From: Coemansia sp. RSA 922
Taxonomy: Eukaryota; Kickxellomycota; Kickxellomycetes; Kickxellales; Kickxellaceae
NCBI GenBank assembly: GCA_027577415.1
Contig: JANBQS010000262.1
Coordinates: forward strand, 1-24,033
Reading direction: 5' to 3'
DNA: 24,033 bases
Below are positions 7,430-16,492 of this stretch, piece by piece (within the stretch, counting starts at the first letter, position 1; every line of letters begins with the position of its first letter). The notes beneath the pieces were generated by a model. It made no database searches and was not told the DNA's origin. It worked only from the letters and a program-made list of their open reading frames with translations. The position numbers and the translations under genes are program-made.

Positions 7430-10060
7430 ATGCCTTCGCGCGGCTGGGGCACGCTTCGCGCCCGGCCCAAGACAACCTCCATCTTTAGATCCGAGGTCAT
7501 GTCTCTGGTGCAGCTGTACATTCCGTCCGATGTGGCGCGCTTCACTGTCTCGCAGCTGGGAGAAATGGGCCTGGTTGAGTTCCGTGACCTCAATGCCGAA
7601 GTTAGCGCCTTCCAGCGGTCGTTTGTGAGTGATGTGCGTCGCTTTGACGAGATTGAGCGCAAATTGCGCTATTTGCGCTTGCAAATCGAGCGCAGCGACG
7701 TCGACGTTTACGACTTTCTCGACGAGGACTTTGCAGGGCGCTCGCGCGGACCACGCGACATTGACGAGATGGAGGAGAGGATCAGTGCCCACGAGAGCCG
7801 CGTCCTCAAGCTCACGGCTGCCTACAAGAGCCTTCAGCTCAAGCATCTGGAGCTAGTCGAAAACAAGCACGTCTTGGAAGAGGTCTCCTCGTTGTTTAGC
7901 GAGATCACTGGCCGCCAGCAGCAGCAGCAGCCTTCTGTGGCGCGTGGCGGTAGCAACCGCTATGATACTGCTCCTCTGCTTGGCCGCACCGACACCTCGT
8001 CCCGTCGCAGCATCGGGAGCATGGACGCCGCCCGGGCTGGAGACGCCTTGGGCTTTGACGTGGAGGCTGGGCCGGCTATTGGCCACGACATCAACGTCGG
8101 GTTTATTACTGGCGTGATCTCTCGCGACCGCATCTCGACGCTGGAGCGCGTGCTGTGGCGCTCGCTGCGAGGAAACATGTTCCTCAACTATGTTGACATT
8201 GAGGAGCCTATCCATGACCCAAAGCAGGACGGCGCCGTCTACAAGAGCGCCTTTATTGTCTTTGCCCACGGCGAGTCTCTGCGCGATCGCGCAACAAAGA
8301 TTGCCGAGAGCCTGGGCGCCACGCTGTACCATGTCGACAGCAGTGCCGAGCGCCGCCAGGAGGAGCTCATCGACACCATGTCGCGTATCGACGACTTGCA
8401 CCAGATCCTTGAGAACAACAGCGTTGCGCGCGTCAACGAGCTCACCAGCGTCTCTGAGCAGATCACCACGTGGTTCACCGTAGTGCGCAAGGAGAAGGCC
8501 ATTTACCACACGCTCAATCTGTGCAACTACGATGCCAACCGCAACTGCCTCATTGCCGAGGGTTGGTGTGCCTCGAATGACATTGCGGCTGTGCAGTCGG
8601 CGCTGCATATTGCCACCGAGGACGCCGGGTCCAACGTCCCAACCGTCCTGCAGGAGCTGCGCACGACAAAGGAGCCGCCGACTTTTATCCGCACCAACAA
8701 GTTTACCGAGGGCTTCCAGAACATTGTCGACGCATACGGTGTGCCCAAGGCTGGCGAAGTGAATCCCGGCCTGTTCACCTGCATTACATTCCCCTTCTTG
8801 TTTGCCCTCATGTTTGGCGACCTTGGCCACGGCTTTTTGATGACCATTTGCGCGGCGCTGCTGTGCTTTTACGAGCGCAAGCTGGCCTGGCTGGCCAAGG
8901 ACGAGTCCATGCGCATGTTCTACTCGGGCCGCTACATCGTCCTCCTCATGGGCATCTTCTCCATGTACACGGGCTTTTTGTACAACGATATCTTTTCGCG
9001 CGCCATGGGCATCTTCTCCTCTGGCTGGGCGTGGCCAACTGACTCGGGCGGCGAGGGCGTTACGGTTGAGGCCACCAAGCTTGGCCACACCTATGCCATT
9101 GGCATTGACCCCGCCTGGCATCACGCAAGCAACTCGCTGCTATTCACCAACTCTTACAAGATGAAGATGTCGATTGTCTTGGGCGTTATCCATATGACGC
9201 TCGGCATCTGCTTGCAAGTGCCTAACGCCCTGCACTTTAAGAAGCGCATCAACATCTTGCACGTCTTTGTGCCTCAGATCATATTCCTGTTCTCGATCTT
9301 TGGCTACCTGGTCTTTACCATCCTGTTCAAGTGGTCAACCGACTGGTACGCCCGTGACGCCAGCGGCGAGCTAACACACGTCAGCCCACCCAGTCTGCTG
9401 AACATGCTGATCTACATGTTCCTGAGCCCCGGTAACGTGAACGCGAGCGAGCGGATGTTCCGTGGTCAAGCCGTGCTGCAGACATTCCTCTTGCTCATAG
9501 CGCTTGTTTGTGTGCCGTGGATGCTCTTGGTCAAGCCTCTGATTCTGCGCCGCGAGCACCGAAAGATCATCTCGGAGGGCTATGGTCGCATCTCGACACA
9601 CGTCAGAGTTAGCGCTGAGGACGACTCCATGGGCGGTGCAGTAGTGCTGACCGAGCAAGAGGAGATGGAGGAGGACGACTTTGACTTTGCCGACATTATG
9701 ATCAACCAGTCCATCCACACGATCGAGTTTTGCCTCAACTCCATCTCCAACACGGCATCGTACTTGCGACTGTGGGCGCTCAGCCTGGCTCATGCCCAGC
9801 TATCCGAGGTGCTGTGGACGATGACATTCCTGCCGACGCTCAAGATGACCGGTGCCATTCAGCCCATTGCAATCATGTGCGGCTTTTCGGTGTGGTTCAC
9901 CCTCACCTTTGGTATCCTAATTGGCATGGAGGGCCTGTCGGCGTTCTTGCACGCGCTCCGTCTTCACTGGGTCGAGTTCAACAACAAATTCTACGATGGA
10001 ACGGGCGTCAAGTTTGAGCCCTTCTCCTTCAAGGCCCTCCTGGACCAAGCCGAAGAGTAA
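7430..10060 (+). CDS. VPH1: V-ATPase V0 subunit a (Vph1/Stv1 type)
   Basis: The 876-residue membrane subunit that forms the proton half-channels of the vacuolar H+-ATPase. The cytosolic N-terminal half opens with FRSEVMSLVQLYIP and GEMGLVEFRDLN, the classic start of the family. The membrane half begins near residue 445 with PGLFTCITFPFLFALMFGD and has about eight helices. The essential channel arginine is Arg780 in the SYLRLWALSLAH motif, equivalent to yeast Vph1 Arg735. The C-terminus has GMEGLSAFLHALRLHWVEF and then FYDGTGVKFEPF. A short Q-run follows TGR near residue 163, with a polar loop (165-205) longer than in yeast. The first ATG (7430) is kept because FRSEVM lies before the next Met. 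No intron is present. Whether it is the vacuolar (Vph1) or Golgi (Stv1) isoform cannot be told from sequence alone. Confidence 0.97.
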   Translation: MPSRGWGTLRARPKTTSIFRSEVMSLVQLYIPSDVARFTVSQLGEMGLVEFRDLNAEVSAFQRSFVSDVRRFDEIERKLRYLRLQIERSDVDVYDFLDEDFAGRSRGPRDIDEMEERISAHESRVLKLTAAYKSLQLKHLELVENKHVLEEVSSLFSEITGRQQQQQPSVARGGSNRYDTAPLLGRTDTSSRRSIGSMDAARAGDALGFDVEAGPAIGHDINVGFITGVISRDRISTLERVLWRSLRGNMFLNYVDIEEPIHDPKQDGAVYKSAFIVFAHGESLRDRATKIAESLGATLYHVDSSAERRQEELIDTMSRIDDLHQILENNSVARVNELTSVSEQITTWFTVVRKEKAIYHTLNLCNYDANRNCLIAEGWCASNDIAAVQSALHIATEDAGSNVPTVLQELRTTKEPPTFIRTNKFTEGFQNIVDAYGVPKAGEVNPGLFTCITFPFLFALMFGDLGHGFLMTICAALLCFYERKLAWLAKDESMRMFYSGRYIVLLMGIFSMYTGFLYNDIFSRAMGIFSSGWAWPTDSGGEGVTVEATKLGHTYAIGIDPAWHHASNSLLFTNSYKMKMSIVLGVIHMTLGICLQVPNALHFKKRINILHVFVPQIIFLFSIFGYLVFTILFKWSTDWYARDASGELTHVSPPSLLNMLIYMFLSPGNVNASERMFRGQAVLQTFLLLIALVCVPWMLLVKPLILRREHRKIISEGYGRISTHVRVSAEDDSMGGAVVLTEQEEMEEDDFDFADIMINQSIHTIEFCLNSISNTASYLRLWALSLAHAQLSEVLWTMTFLPTLKMTGAIQPIAIMCGFSVWFTLTFGILIGMEGLSAFLHALRLHWVEFNNKFYDGTGVKFEPFSFKALLDQAEE

Positions 10061-10102
10061 TCGAGCACAGATTTTTTATCCTGATTCGCATACAATTAAA
10101 AA

Positions 10103-10123
10103 AACAACAACAACAACAACAAC
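10103..10123. repeat. (AAC)7 microsatellite in the VPH1/PP2A B'' convergent spacer
   Basis: Seven perfect AAC units directly after an A-run, in the 78-nt space between the VPH1 stop and the stop of the gene on the other strand. It probably lies in the 3' UTR of one or both convergent transcripts. It has no coding role in either frame. Confidence 0.9.
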
Positions 10124-10138
10124 ATAATTTTATCGATA

Positions 10139-12634
10139 TCACATACCACCATTGCTCAAGACAGTATTAGCAGTGGTGGTGACGGTCTGAGCAGGCTCGG
10201 CGGGACCACCTTCCTGAGACTCTTGCTCTTCGTGGTCATTGAGCAAGGCCGCGTATTCGCAGTCGGCAAACTCTATCCAAGGATTTGGTAAGCTAGCCAA
10301 AAAATCAACGCGCATTTGGATGACGTCCTTGAATGAAGTGGCCGGCAAGGCTCGCATGGAGAGCTGAGCGAGCTGCCGCTGCAGAAACGATGTGCGGCTA
10401 TCGTGCTCCAAGAAGCGCGTAAGGTTCATAAAGGCGTCAAAGAAAACTGGCAGCAATTTTGGCGGAGCACGGCGCAAGTCCTTTAGCGTGATCAGGCCGT
10501 TCTTTTCGGGACGGATCAGATCGTTCAGCTGGCACATCAGGTCATCGAGCATAATGACATCACCCGACATTTCCTCCTCCATTCGGCTATACTGCTCGTC
10601 GTAAAAATACTCCAGCTCGTAGACCGTCAGCACGCCGTCACCGTCGAGATCCAAGCAGCGGAACCAGTACTCTATAGCAGTTGGGCTTGTTTTGTCGATC
10701 TCTGACAACAGGAACCAGATAAAGTCACAGTAAGTCATGCGGCAGTCTGACAGACGTACATTCTGGTCGTAGCGCGAGCCCGCCTTTGCCTTGCGCTTGT
10801 CGGCCTTTGCCTTTGCCCGGGGGTCATCGGCGGCAGCAGCACGATCAATTACGTGCTCGGAGGGCTTGCCCTTTCCCATCATGATGCGCGAGATGGTTCG
10901 ACGCGATAGAGTTCCACTAAAGTAGCGCAGCAAGTCGCGCGCATCGAGCAAACGGTCCCGGTTGGAGTCCAGCTCGAAGAAGCTGCAGAACAGGACGTAA
11001 AAGTGCTTGTATGAGAAGATGCCGGGGCTTTCCACGTCTACATCAATGCCGCCTTCGATGGCACGCAGCATGCCTGCAATGTCAGCTTTGCGGAACTGCG
11101 ACAGTGTCATTTTGCCGTCCCATGTGCGATTCGCGTTGTAAAAGATGCGCTCGATTACTGTCTCGGTGTAGCTTTGAGCAAACTGGCCCTGGCCCTCCAA
11201 GAACTCCAGCTCAAAGTTGTTGTCGACAACATCGGTGACGAGCGGCTTGATGTCGGCGCGAGTCAAGTAAGAGCGAGGCTGCGACGCGTCGTCAGTCAAG
11301 ATGATAAACAGCAAGGCGTGAATATCGGCGCTGGAACGACGCAAGCGCGCCCACACGTTGCAAAAGTGACCAAACGACGGCCAGACCTCTCGGTCAGTAA
11401 GGCGCGCACGCTTTCCAATAATGGTGCTTCCCGATAGAGACGAGCCGCTAGCATCGCGAGTAACATAGCGAAACAGCGCGCGGTTGGCAAAGCGAGGGAG
11501 CCCGCACTCTTCAGTGACCTTTGTAAAATCGGCCTCGCGTGCGCCAAAACTAGAGTCAAAGTGGCGGCGGGCCTGCTCAAGCTGTGCGGAGATAATGCGC
11601 TCAATGCCCTGGTCCATACGCGGGCGCAGCGGGGAGACAAAAATCTGCGGTACTGTCGCAGGAGCAGCGTTAGCCAGCTTACGGCGCCTCTGCTCAAGCT
11701 TGAGAGTGATGGGTGCGTCTCGGATCGAGGCGCTTGGCCGGCGGGCCGTGCCGATCATCTGGCGCTTTTGAGTTGGCATGCTGGCCTCGTCCTCCAAGTC
11801 AGGGCCAGCGATATCGTCAGCGGCAATGGGGAGCGGAATGGGACTGAACTGGAGTGCCAAAGGCGATGTTACGAGACTCTTCGCCTTTTCGAGAGCTGCA
11901 AGAGGCGATTCAGTAGTACCCGCAGCCCTGCGACCAGTGGGCGACTCCAGGTCCAAGCGGAACAGCAGAGAGCGGCTCATCTGTGACACAGTTGGGCTTT
12001 CTTCGTCAGAGTCGCTTGTGGACGCCAGCTTCTCGTAGAGCGACAAGGTTGGCGAGTCCCTGGCCAACATGCGCGACAGAGTGGGCGACTCGGGCTCACC
12101 ACGGCGTGGAGTGACGCGCAAAGTTGGCGACAATGGCGATGACGGCGAGTAGCGAATGCGTAGTCCCGAAGCAGTGGGCGAGAACGGCAGGGGCGAGTCG
12201 TGTGCCAAGTCTCCGCGGATCGAGCGCTTGCGGCTGCTCACCACCGGGCTCAGTGGGGGAAGACTCACAGGGCTGTCGTTCTGCAAGATGCGTGCTCGCT
12301 TGCTGAGCGGGCTGGTCATGGTCCCAGCCCCACGCCCGCCATCATCAGCATGGCTACCATCCGAATCTGCCGCTGTGGATGACGATGAGAACGGAGACAG
12401 ACTGGGTGGTTGCGTTCTTCCCTTGCTGCCTAAAGGCGAGTTTAGTTGCCGGAGCCTTGAAGAAATAGTAGAGTTTGGTCGAGGCGATTTTAAGTGCGGA
12501 GACCAGCGCGGATTGAAGCACAGTTCGTCTGCCTGTATAATCGGCGACGATAGAGCTGCCTTCATCTGCGACGGCACCTGGTCCTTCTTTCGTGGCGTAG
12601 ACATAATCGAGGCGTCGCTTGTTGTTGAGCCCAT
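10139..12634 (-). CDS. PPP2R3: PP2A regulatory subunit B'' (PR72/PPP2R3 family) with EF hands
   Basis: An 831-residue intronless protein. The C-terminal part, about 325-785, is the B'' core: helical, with two EF hands, and it directs protein phosphatase 2A to substrates in a calcium-sensitive way in animals. EF hand 1 spans Asp556-Asp567 (ELDSNRDRLLDARD), with Asp rather than Glu at position 12. EF hand 2 spans Asp662-Glu673 (DLDGDGVLTVYE) and is canonical. The IEYWFRCLDLDGDG and ELEYFYDEQ stretches are hallmarks of the family. The first 335 residues are disordered and carry about twenty Ser-Pro sites, many in a repeated (D/E)SPT(L/V)S form. The ATG at 12634 is the first in frame; a second at 12604 is also possible. 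It is convergent with VPH1. S. cerevisiae has no B'' subunit, so this supports a fungus outside that lineage. Confidence 0.92.
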   Translation of the reverse strand: MGSTTSDASIMSTPRKKDQVPSQMKAALSSPIIQADELCFNPRWSPHLKSPRPNSTISSRLRQLNSPLGSKGRTQPPSLSPFSSSSTAADSDGSHADDGGRGAGTMTSPLSKRARILQNDSPVSLPPLSPVVSSRKRSIRGDLAHDSPLPFSPTASGLRIRYSPSSPLSPTLRVTPRRGEPESPTLSRMLARDSPTLSLYEKLASTSDSDEESPTVSQMSRSLLFRLDLESPTGRRAAGTTESPLAALEKAKSLVTSPLALQFSPIPLPIAADDIAGPDLEDEASMPTQKRQMIGTARRPSASIRDAPITLKLEQRRRKLANAAPATVPQIFVSPLRPRMDQGIERIISAQLEQARRHFDSSFGAREADFTKVTEECGLPRFANRALFRYVTRDASGSSLSGSTIIGKRARLTDREVWPSFGHFCNVWARLRRSSADIHALLFIILTDDASQPRSYLTRADIKPLVTDVVDNNFELEFLEGQGQFAQSYTETVIERIFYNANRTWDGKMTLSQFRKADIAGMLRAIEGGIDVDVESPGIFSYKHFYVLFCSFFELDSNRDRLLDARDLLRYFSGTLSRRTISRIMMGKGKPSEHVIDRAAAADDPRAKAKADKRKAKAGSRYDQNVRLSDCRMTYCDFIWFLLSEIDKTSPTAIEYWFRCLDLDGDGVLTVYELEYFYDEQYSRMEEEMSGDVIMLDDLMCQLNDLIRPEKNGLITLKDLRRAPPKLLPVFFDAFMNLTRFLEHDSRTSFLQRQLAQLSMRALPATSFKDVIQMRVDFLASLPNPWIEFADCEYAALLNDHEEQESQEGGPAEPAQTVTTTANTVLSNGGM

Positions 12635-13356
12635 TAGCAAGACGAGTTCCTTTGAATATAGAGAACGACTGTGTTCCGAACTGGTTTAAAGCTACACGCG
12701 CAGACACTAATAGTCGTTGAGCGCGAATGTGCTGCGGATAAAATTGCCGTTGGACCAGACGACAAAGGAGATAGACGTATGAGCACTGTTTAGCTAGTTC
12801 TGGTGGAAATGCAATGGAGCAAATGCACCAAGCAGTAGGCAAAGATATAGTTTTTTGGAGGAGTTCGAGAGGTGTGCACACGGTGCTGTGAATTAGAGGA
12901 GCAAGCAGGGGTAAAAAAGAAAAGGAAAGAAGCGAGAGAGGAGAGAGCTTTCTCCTTCAAAGAAAGGTAGTAAAATTAAAAAAAATTAAAAAACAAATAT
13001 GAGAAACGTGAGGAGAAAGGACGAAGGCTGCAAACCGAGAGCGGGATCTGCTTGGTACTTGCAGCGCAGTAACAGCAACAAATATTTTTTTCGTTGACCC
13101 GACGACTCAGGCCGCATTTGCAGCTCACTTGCGCCAGCTCTCTAATCCCCACTCCCCACTTTGGCAAATCAGCATGCCTTGCAATTGTCACAAACAAAGG
13201 AACAGAATTATCGCCCTCCCTCGCTTGACAAAATGATGAGCGCATATATGGTGTGGTCGAAATAGTGCTGTAATTAGATGTGTTTTTTTTTTTACTTGAC
13301 CATATCAGAAAAGCAGGTCTAATTAGAGACCGGTCAGGGGCTAGGCTCGCTTGGCT
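12635..13356. other. 722-nt spacer: promoter of PP2A B'' and 3' flank of TRS23, no gene seen
   Basis: Both flanking genes read on the minus strand. The stretch next to 12635 should hold the B'' promoter and 5' UTR, and the end at 13356 the TRS23 3' UTR. It contains a purine-rich run at 12911-12968, A-rich runs near 12970-12995 and a T-run near 13281-13292. Open frames here are short, mostly lack ATG and look like no known protein. I checked by eye for tRNA B-box and snRNA motifs and saw none. Confidence 0.55.
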
Positions 13357-13773
13357 CTAGTGCGCCTGGACTAGCTGTTGAAGTTTGGTGTCAAACATCT
13401 CTGACCGGATCGGCATTTCCAAGTTGTAGAAGGGGTTCTTTAGCGCATAATCGCAGTACAGCACATACACCTTGTTCAAGGCGCCGCTAAGCTTTGCTTG
13501 CAGCAGATCCGTAACTGCAATAAACTTTATCCCTGTGGGCGTCTGGTAGCAGTGTATACGAAAGTTCTTGGTGTCAATTGACTGGATTCCCATGTCCTTT
13601 ACCGAGTCGCGCTTTGGGGCTGGCGAGATTCTGGATGCCAGTGCGTGTATCCCGTGGAATGTTCCCGCAAATATGAGCGCCTCGTTTGACGACAGCTGTG
13701 CAACGTGCTGCGTAAAGTTCTTGCTGTAAATGAGACCACCCGAGCGGTTGATTATAAAAAGCGCATGGATCAT
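13357..13773 (-). CDS. TRS23: TRAPP complex subunit Trs23/TRAPPC4
   Basis: A 138-residue longin-fold (sybindin) core subunit of the TRAPP complexes, which act as Rab1/Ypt1 exchange factors and tether vesicles at the Golgi. The N-terminus MIHALFIINRSGGLIYSKNF matches the first strands. LSSNEALIFAGTFHGIHAL, then HCYQTPTGIKFIAVTD, then YCDYALKNPFYNLEMPIR are textbook TRAPPC4 segments. The protein passes straight from the first hairpin to LSSNEAL, so it lacks the PDZ-like insertion that brings human TRAPPC4 to about 219 residues. The start at 13773 is chosen from homology; the frame stays open 25 codons upstream through an A/T-rich hydrophobic run with TTTATATATTTAACC, which looks like promoter. 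Stop is TAG at 13359-13357. Confidence 0.95.
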   Translation of the reverse strand: MIHALFIINRSGGLIYSKNFTQHVAQLSSNEALIFAGTFHGIHALASRISPAPKRDSVKDMGIQSIDTKNFRIHCYQTPTGIKFIAVTDLLQAKLSGALNKVYVLYCDYALKNPFYNLEMPIRSEMFDTKLQQLVQAH

Positions 13774-13982
13774 TGCTGACAATAGACAAAGACAAAAGGT
13801 TAAATATATAAAGAAGTTGTTTAAAGTGGCTAGCCAAACGATACGCATCGCCCATCACTCGTAGCACATATGCGCGATGAGTCTACGTAGAAAAATATGG
13901 GCACCGCTAGAGCGATAGTCGCCGCCATGTAGCCTGCTCATAAATGCTCACACTTCTTGTGGTGCAGTTAGAACATGCCATT

Positions 13983-14263
13983 CTACTTGATCTTGTTCTC
14001 AACAAACAGTACGTGCTTGTTGACGATGGGATCGAACTTCATCATCGTCAGCCGGTACGCTGCTGTGCGAGGCCGCTGCTTGACATAAGTGAATCCAGTG
14101 CCGGCGGCGCTAATGAGCCGGACTACAATTGTCCTCGACTTTGCCTTTTTGGCCACTACACTTTTTCAACAAGAGAATGAGAGAGCAATAGACATTGTCA
14201 AATTTAGTTCCAGTGCTTGGCCAATGGTTCTAGACTGTTGATAGATTCACTCGAGTGCATACT
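13983..14263 (-). CDS. MRPL39: Mitochondrial ribosomal protein bL33m, start codon split by an intron
   Basis: A 57-residue large-subunit protein of the mitochondrial ribosome. Exon 2 (14155-13983) encodes AKKAKSRTIVVRLISAAGTG at residues 2-21 and then MKFDPIVNKHVLFVENK. These are the bL33 hallmarks, including the GTGF and FDP(I/V)V.KHV blocks. No in-frame ATG lies at its 5' end. A splice acceptor TGTAG at 14160-14156 is followed directly by TG GCC AAA, so only an A is missing to make Met-Ala-Lys. About 107 nt upstream the sequence AAAA|GTATGC offers a donor after an A at 14263, giving A|TG. I therefore model exon 1 as ending at 14263 with an intron 14262-14156. An ACTAA branch-like site lies near 14205. 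The protein identity is firm; the exact donor is inferred. Confidence 0.86.
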
Positions 14264-14484
14264 TTTGACTATATGGAATTACGACAAATTAAAGGAGACA
14301 AGGGAGACAAAATGTGAAGTGGAATGCTAAGGGCTGGCCAAGAGACTTGGGGCTAAATCACTGATCCAGATGGTTGATCGAGGCATATCTCGCAAAAAGT
14401 TCAAGCTGAAATACATGTGAGCCAGTATATTCCATGTTCATCAAAAAGTCTGTTCTAAGGCGTATATGAAAGCCTGGTGGCCAT
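14264..14484. promoter_or_regulatory. Spacer between QCR9 and bL33m, presumed bL33m promoter
   Basis: A 221-nt stretch between the QCR9 stop and the bL33m first exon, both on the minus strand. It should hold the QCR9 3' UTR and the bL33m promoter. I see no distinct motif. The open frame at 14358-14681 on the same strand is an out-of-phase shadow of QCR9. Confidence 0.3.
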
Positions 14485-14685
14485 CTAGTTTTGCACATAG
14501 CGGTCCTTGATGTCCTCCCACTTGGTGCCAGCGGTCTTGTTGTTCCAGTACTTGTCGAACGCCGTGTTGAAGACGATGGAAAAGCCGACGCCTGTGGCGA
14601 CAATTGCGGTAAAGTACGTCGATTCCTTCTTGAAGAAGGTTCTGTAAGTAAAGGAGCTAATAGCCCGTGTGAATCCGCCAACCAT
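14485..14685 (-). CDS. QCR9: Cytochrome bc1 complex subunit 9 (Qcr9)
   Basis: A 66-residue subunit of respiratory complex III in the mitochondrial inner membrane, the same length as the yeast protein. The N-terminus has a short amphipathic, basic run ending YRTFFKKESTYF. A single membrane helix follows (about residues 24-42, TAIVATGVGFSIVFNTAFD). The C-terminus has KYWNNKTAGTKWEDIKDRY, matching the family pattern of N.GKLWKD.K. The ATG at 14685 and the TAG at 14487-14485 give a complete, intronless frame. A CTTACAG at about 14646-14652 resembles a splice acceptor, but the frame reads through it without a break and the product is full length, so I do not use it. It is divergent from BFR1 across a 312-nt spacer. 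Confidence 0.91.
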   Translation of the reverse strand: MVGGFTRAISSFTYRTFFKKESTYFTAIVATGVGFSIVFNTAFDKYWNNKTAGTKWEDIKDRYVQN

Positions 14686-14997
14686 GTTTAATAAAAGAAA
14701 AAGTGCAAAAGAAGTTGATGAATTTCAAAGAAGCAAAACTACAATTGAATTTGCTTCAATTTGGTCTTATCAATCGCTAAGCGGCTCGCAATGTAAATCA
14801 ATCAGCTCGTTGGCTCGGCTGTGCATTCTTAGTAGGCTGGCCAATCGGGAAGTGAGACGAAATATCTAGAGTGCCCTAACTCTGAAATGTAGACTTTGGA
14901 CCACTCTTTATTTACCAATTGTTTTTTTTCGCGTTAGTCTTGCCTTCATCAGCCATCTGTCCCCGAAAGAAATTCACTTGCTATCCTTGCCGCTCAC
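14686..14997. promoter_or_regulatory. Divergent promoter region of QCR9 and BFR1
   Basis: A 312-nt head-to-head spacer. It is A/T-rich on the QCR9 side (14686-14770). A T-run at about 14923-14930 and a pyrimidine-rich stretch at 14935-14990 precede the BFR1 ATG. No open frame of note is present except fragments. No specific transcription-factor site is assigned. Confidence 0.35.
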
Positions 14998-16492
14998 ATG
15001 ACAGACATGGCTCCCGAATCTACAGCTGCAGCCGTCGTGTCTGCCAAAAAGCCCCGCCCCGCCAGGCCCGACTTTGACCAACACAAGCAGGAGTTAGCCG
15101 CAATTGACGCTGAAATTGACAAACTCCGTAAGAGCCAGGTAGGCATCAGTTGTTGGCGTATGGAGAGCATGTGGCTCAATACGTGTATGTGGCTCATATT
15201 AACAATGAGGCGTGCTTATCTCTTGGCTCAAAGCTTTATAGGATGATGTCAGGGATAGGCTCAACAAGACCGACTCACGCAAGGGGCCGCAGGCTGACAA
15301 GCGCAGCAAGACGCTTGGTCGCTTACAGGAGATTCGCACAGAGCAAGCTGAGCTTAGAAAGTCCCGCGGCAAGGTGTTTGACAGACAGGCAGCACTAACG
15401 GCCTCGATCAGCAAGAAGGCCGCCGAGCTCAAGGCCCAGCAGTCCAAGCTGACGTACAAGACGCTTGAAGAAATTGACGAGACTATTACAAAGGGCGAAA
15501 AGCAGATCGAGTCCGGCAGCCTCAAAATTGTCGAAGAGCGGCGCCTGAGCAGCGAGATTTCAGCGCTACGCAGGGCCAGGAAGCTCGTTGAGCAGGCTAG
15601 CAAGCTGCAAAAGGTAATCGACACTGAGGTGGCCGAACTGGCTGAAATCGATGCTCAGCTCGCAGACACAAACGCTCAGGCTCTGAGCGAGGAGTTTGAG
15701 AGACTCCAGGGCGAGCTTGACTCGCTCAAGGCATCTCAGGACCAGGGCCAGCAACAGCGCAGCGATTTATTCAGCGAGCGCGCAGAGGTGCTAAAGTCGC
15801 TCGACCAGGCGTGGGAGAGGAAGCGTGCGCTGCAGGACGAGCACCGCCGACAGAACAACGAGTTCTACCAGTGGCAGCAAGAAGATCGTAAGCGCAGGGT
15901 CATTGAAGAAAAGCAGCAGCGCATTCAGGAGCAGCGCGAGAGGCGACTGGCCATTGCACAAGAGCAGCGCGAGGAGGCCGAGGTGCCTGCCTTTGCTGAC
16001 GAGATTAGCGGCTGCGACAGCCTCATCATCTACCTCAGCGGCATACTGCCGTCGGCGGCTGGTGGATGCGCAAGGCCGGAGAGCAACAACCAGTCATCGC
16101 CAGCAACCAGCGGAGCCCGGGACGCCGACTCGAGCACTCACATCCCCGCTGGTATGGTTGCTGTGAAGAAGACCACCGTCGAGGAGTCGTACTTTGCTGG
16201 CACGAGTGCTGCGAAGAGTAAGAAAAAGCCGGCGCGCAAGGACAAGCGCGTCGATGCGCTGAAGCACCCCTTGGCAGTGGCTGAGCGCTTCCTGGAGCTG
16301 CGAGTGGACATTCCGACAACCTCGGCCAGCATTGCCGAGACGATTGAGAAGCTGAATGCCAGACGCAAGCACTTTGTTGAGACCCAGGCCACGGCTACCG
16401 AAGAGAACAAGAGAAAGGCCGAGGAGAAGATCGCCAAGCTCATGGCTGAACTTGATGTCGACGAGAAGATGGCCAACGGGAGCGCTCAGTAA
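14998..16492 (+). CDS. BFR1: Bfr1-like coiled-coil mRNA- and polysome-associated protein
   Basis: A 463-residue protein, against 470 in yeast. In yeast Bfr1 binds mRNPs and polysomes at the ER and affects secretion and nuclear segregation. Exon 1 (14998-15138) ends RKSQ, then a 103-nt GT-AG intron (15139-15241), then exon 2 (15242-16492) begins DDVRDRLNK in phase 0. Most of residues 25-275 is one long coiled coil. The family blocks are YKTLEEIDETITKGEKQIESG, LKIVEERRLSSEISALRR, and VPAFADEISGCDSLI before the linker. After a Lys-rich basic patch (KSKKKPARKDKR) comes a second domain beginning HPLAVAERFLEL and ending in a further coiled coil. The ATG at 14998 is followed by another at 15007, so the first three codons are uncertain. 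It is convergent with ORM. Confidence 0.91.

Noticed and set aside
7853..9124. A 423-codon open frame on the minus strand inside VPH1
   Set aside because: It lies wholly opposite a certain, conserved gene with G/C-rich third positions, which leaves antisense frames open. The product is low-complexity and resembles no family.
12354..12881. A 175-codon minus-strand frame over the start of the PP2A B'' gene
   Set aside because: It shares the region with the true N-terminus in another frame and has no family resemblance.
13774..13848. N-terminal 25-codon extension of TRS23
   Set aside because: TRAPPC4 homology begins at the Met at 13773; the extra part covers an A/T-rich TATA-like run.
14646..14652. 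Splice-acceptor-like CTTACAG inside QCR9
   Set aside because: The frame continues without a stop from an ATG and the 66-residue product has the right length and sequence, so no intron is needed.
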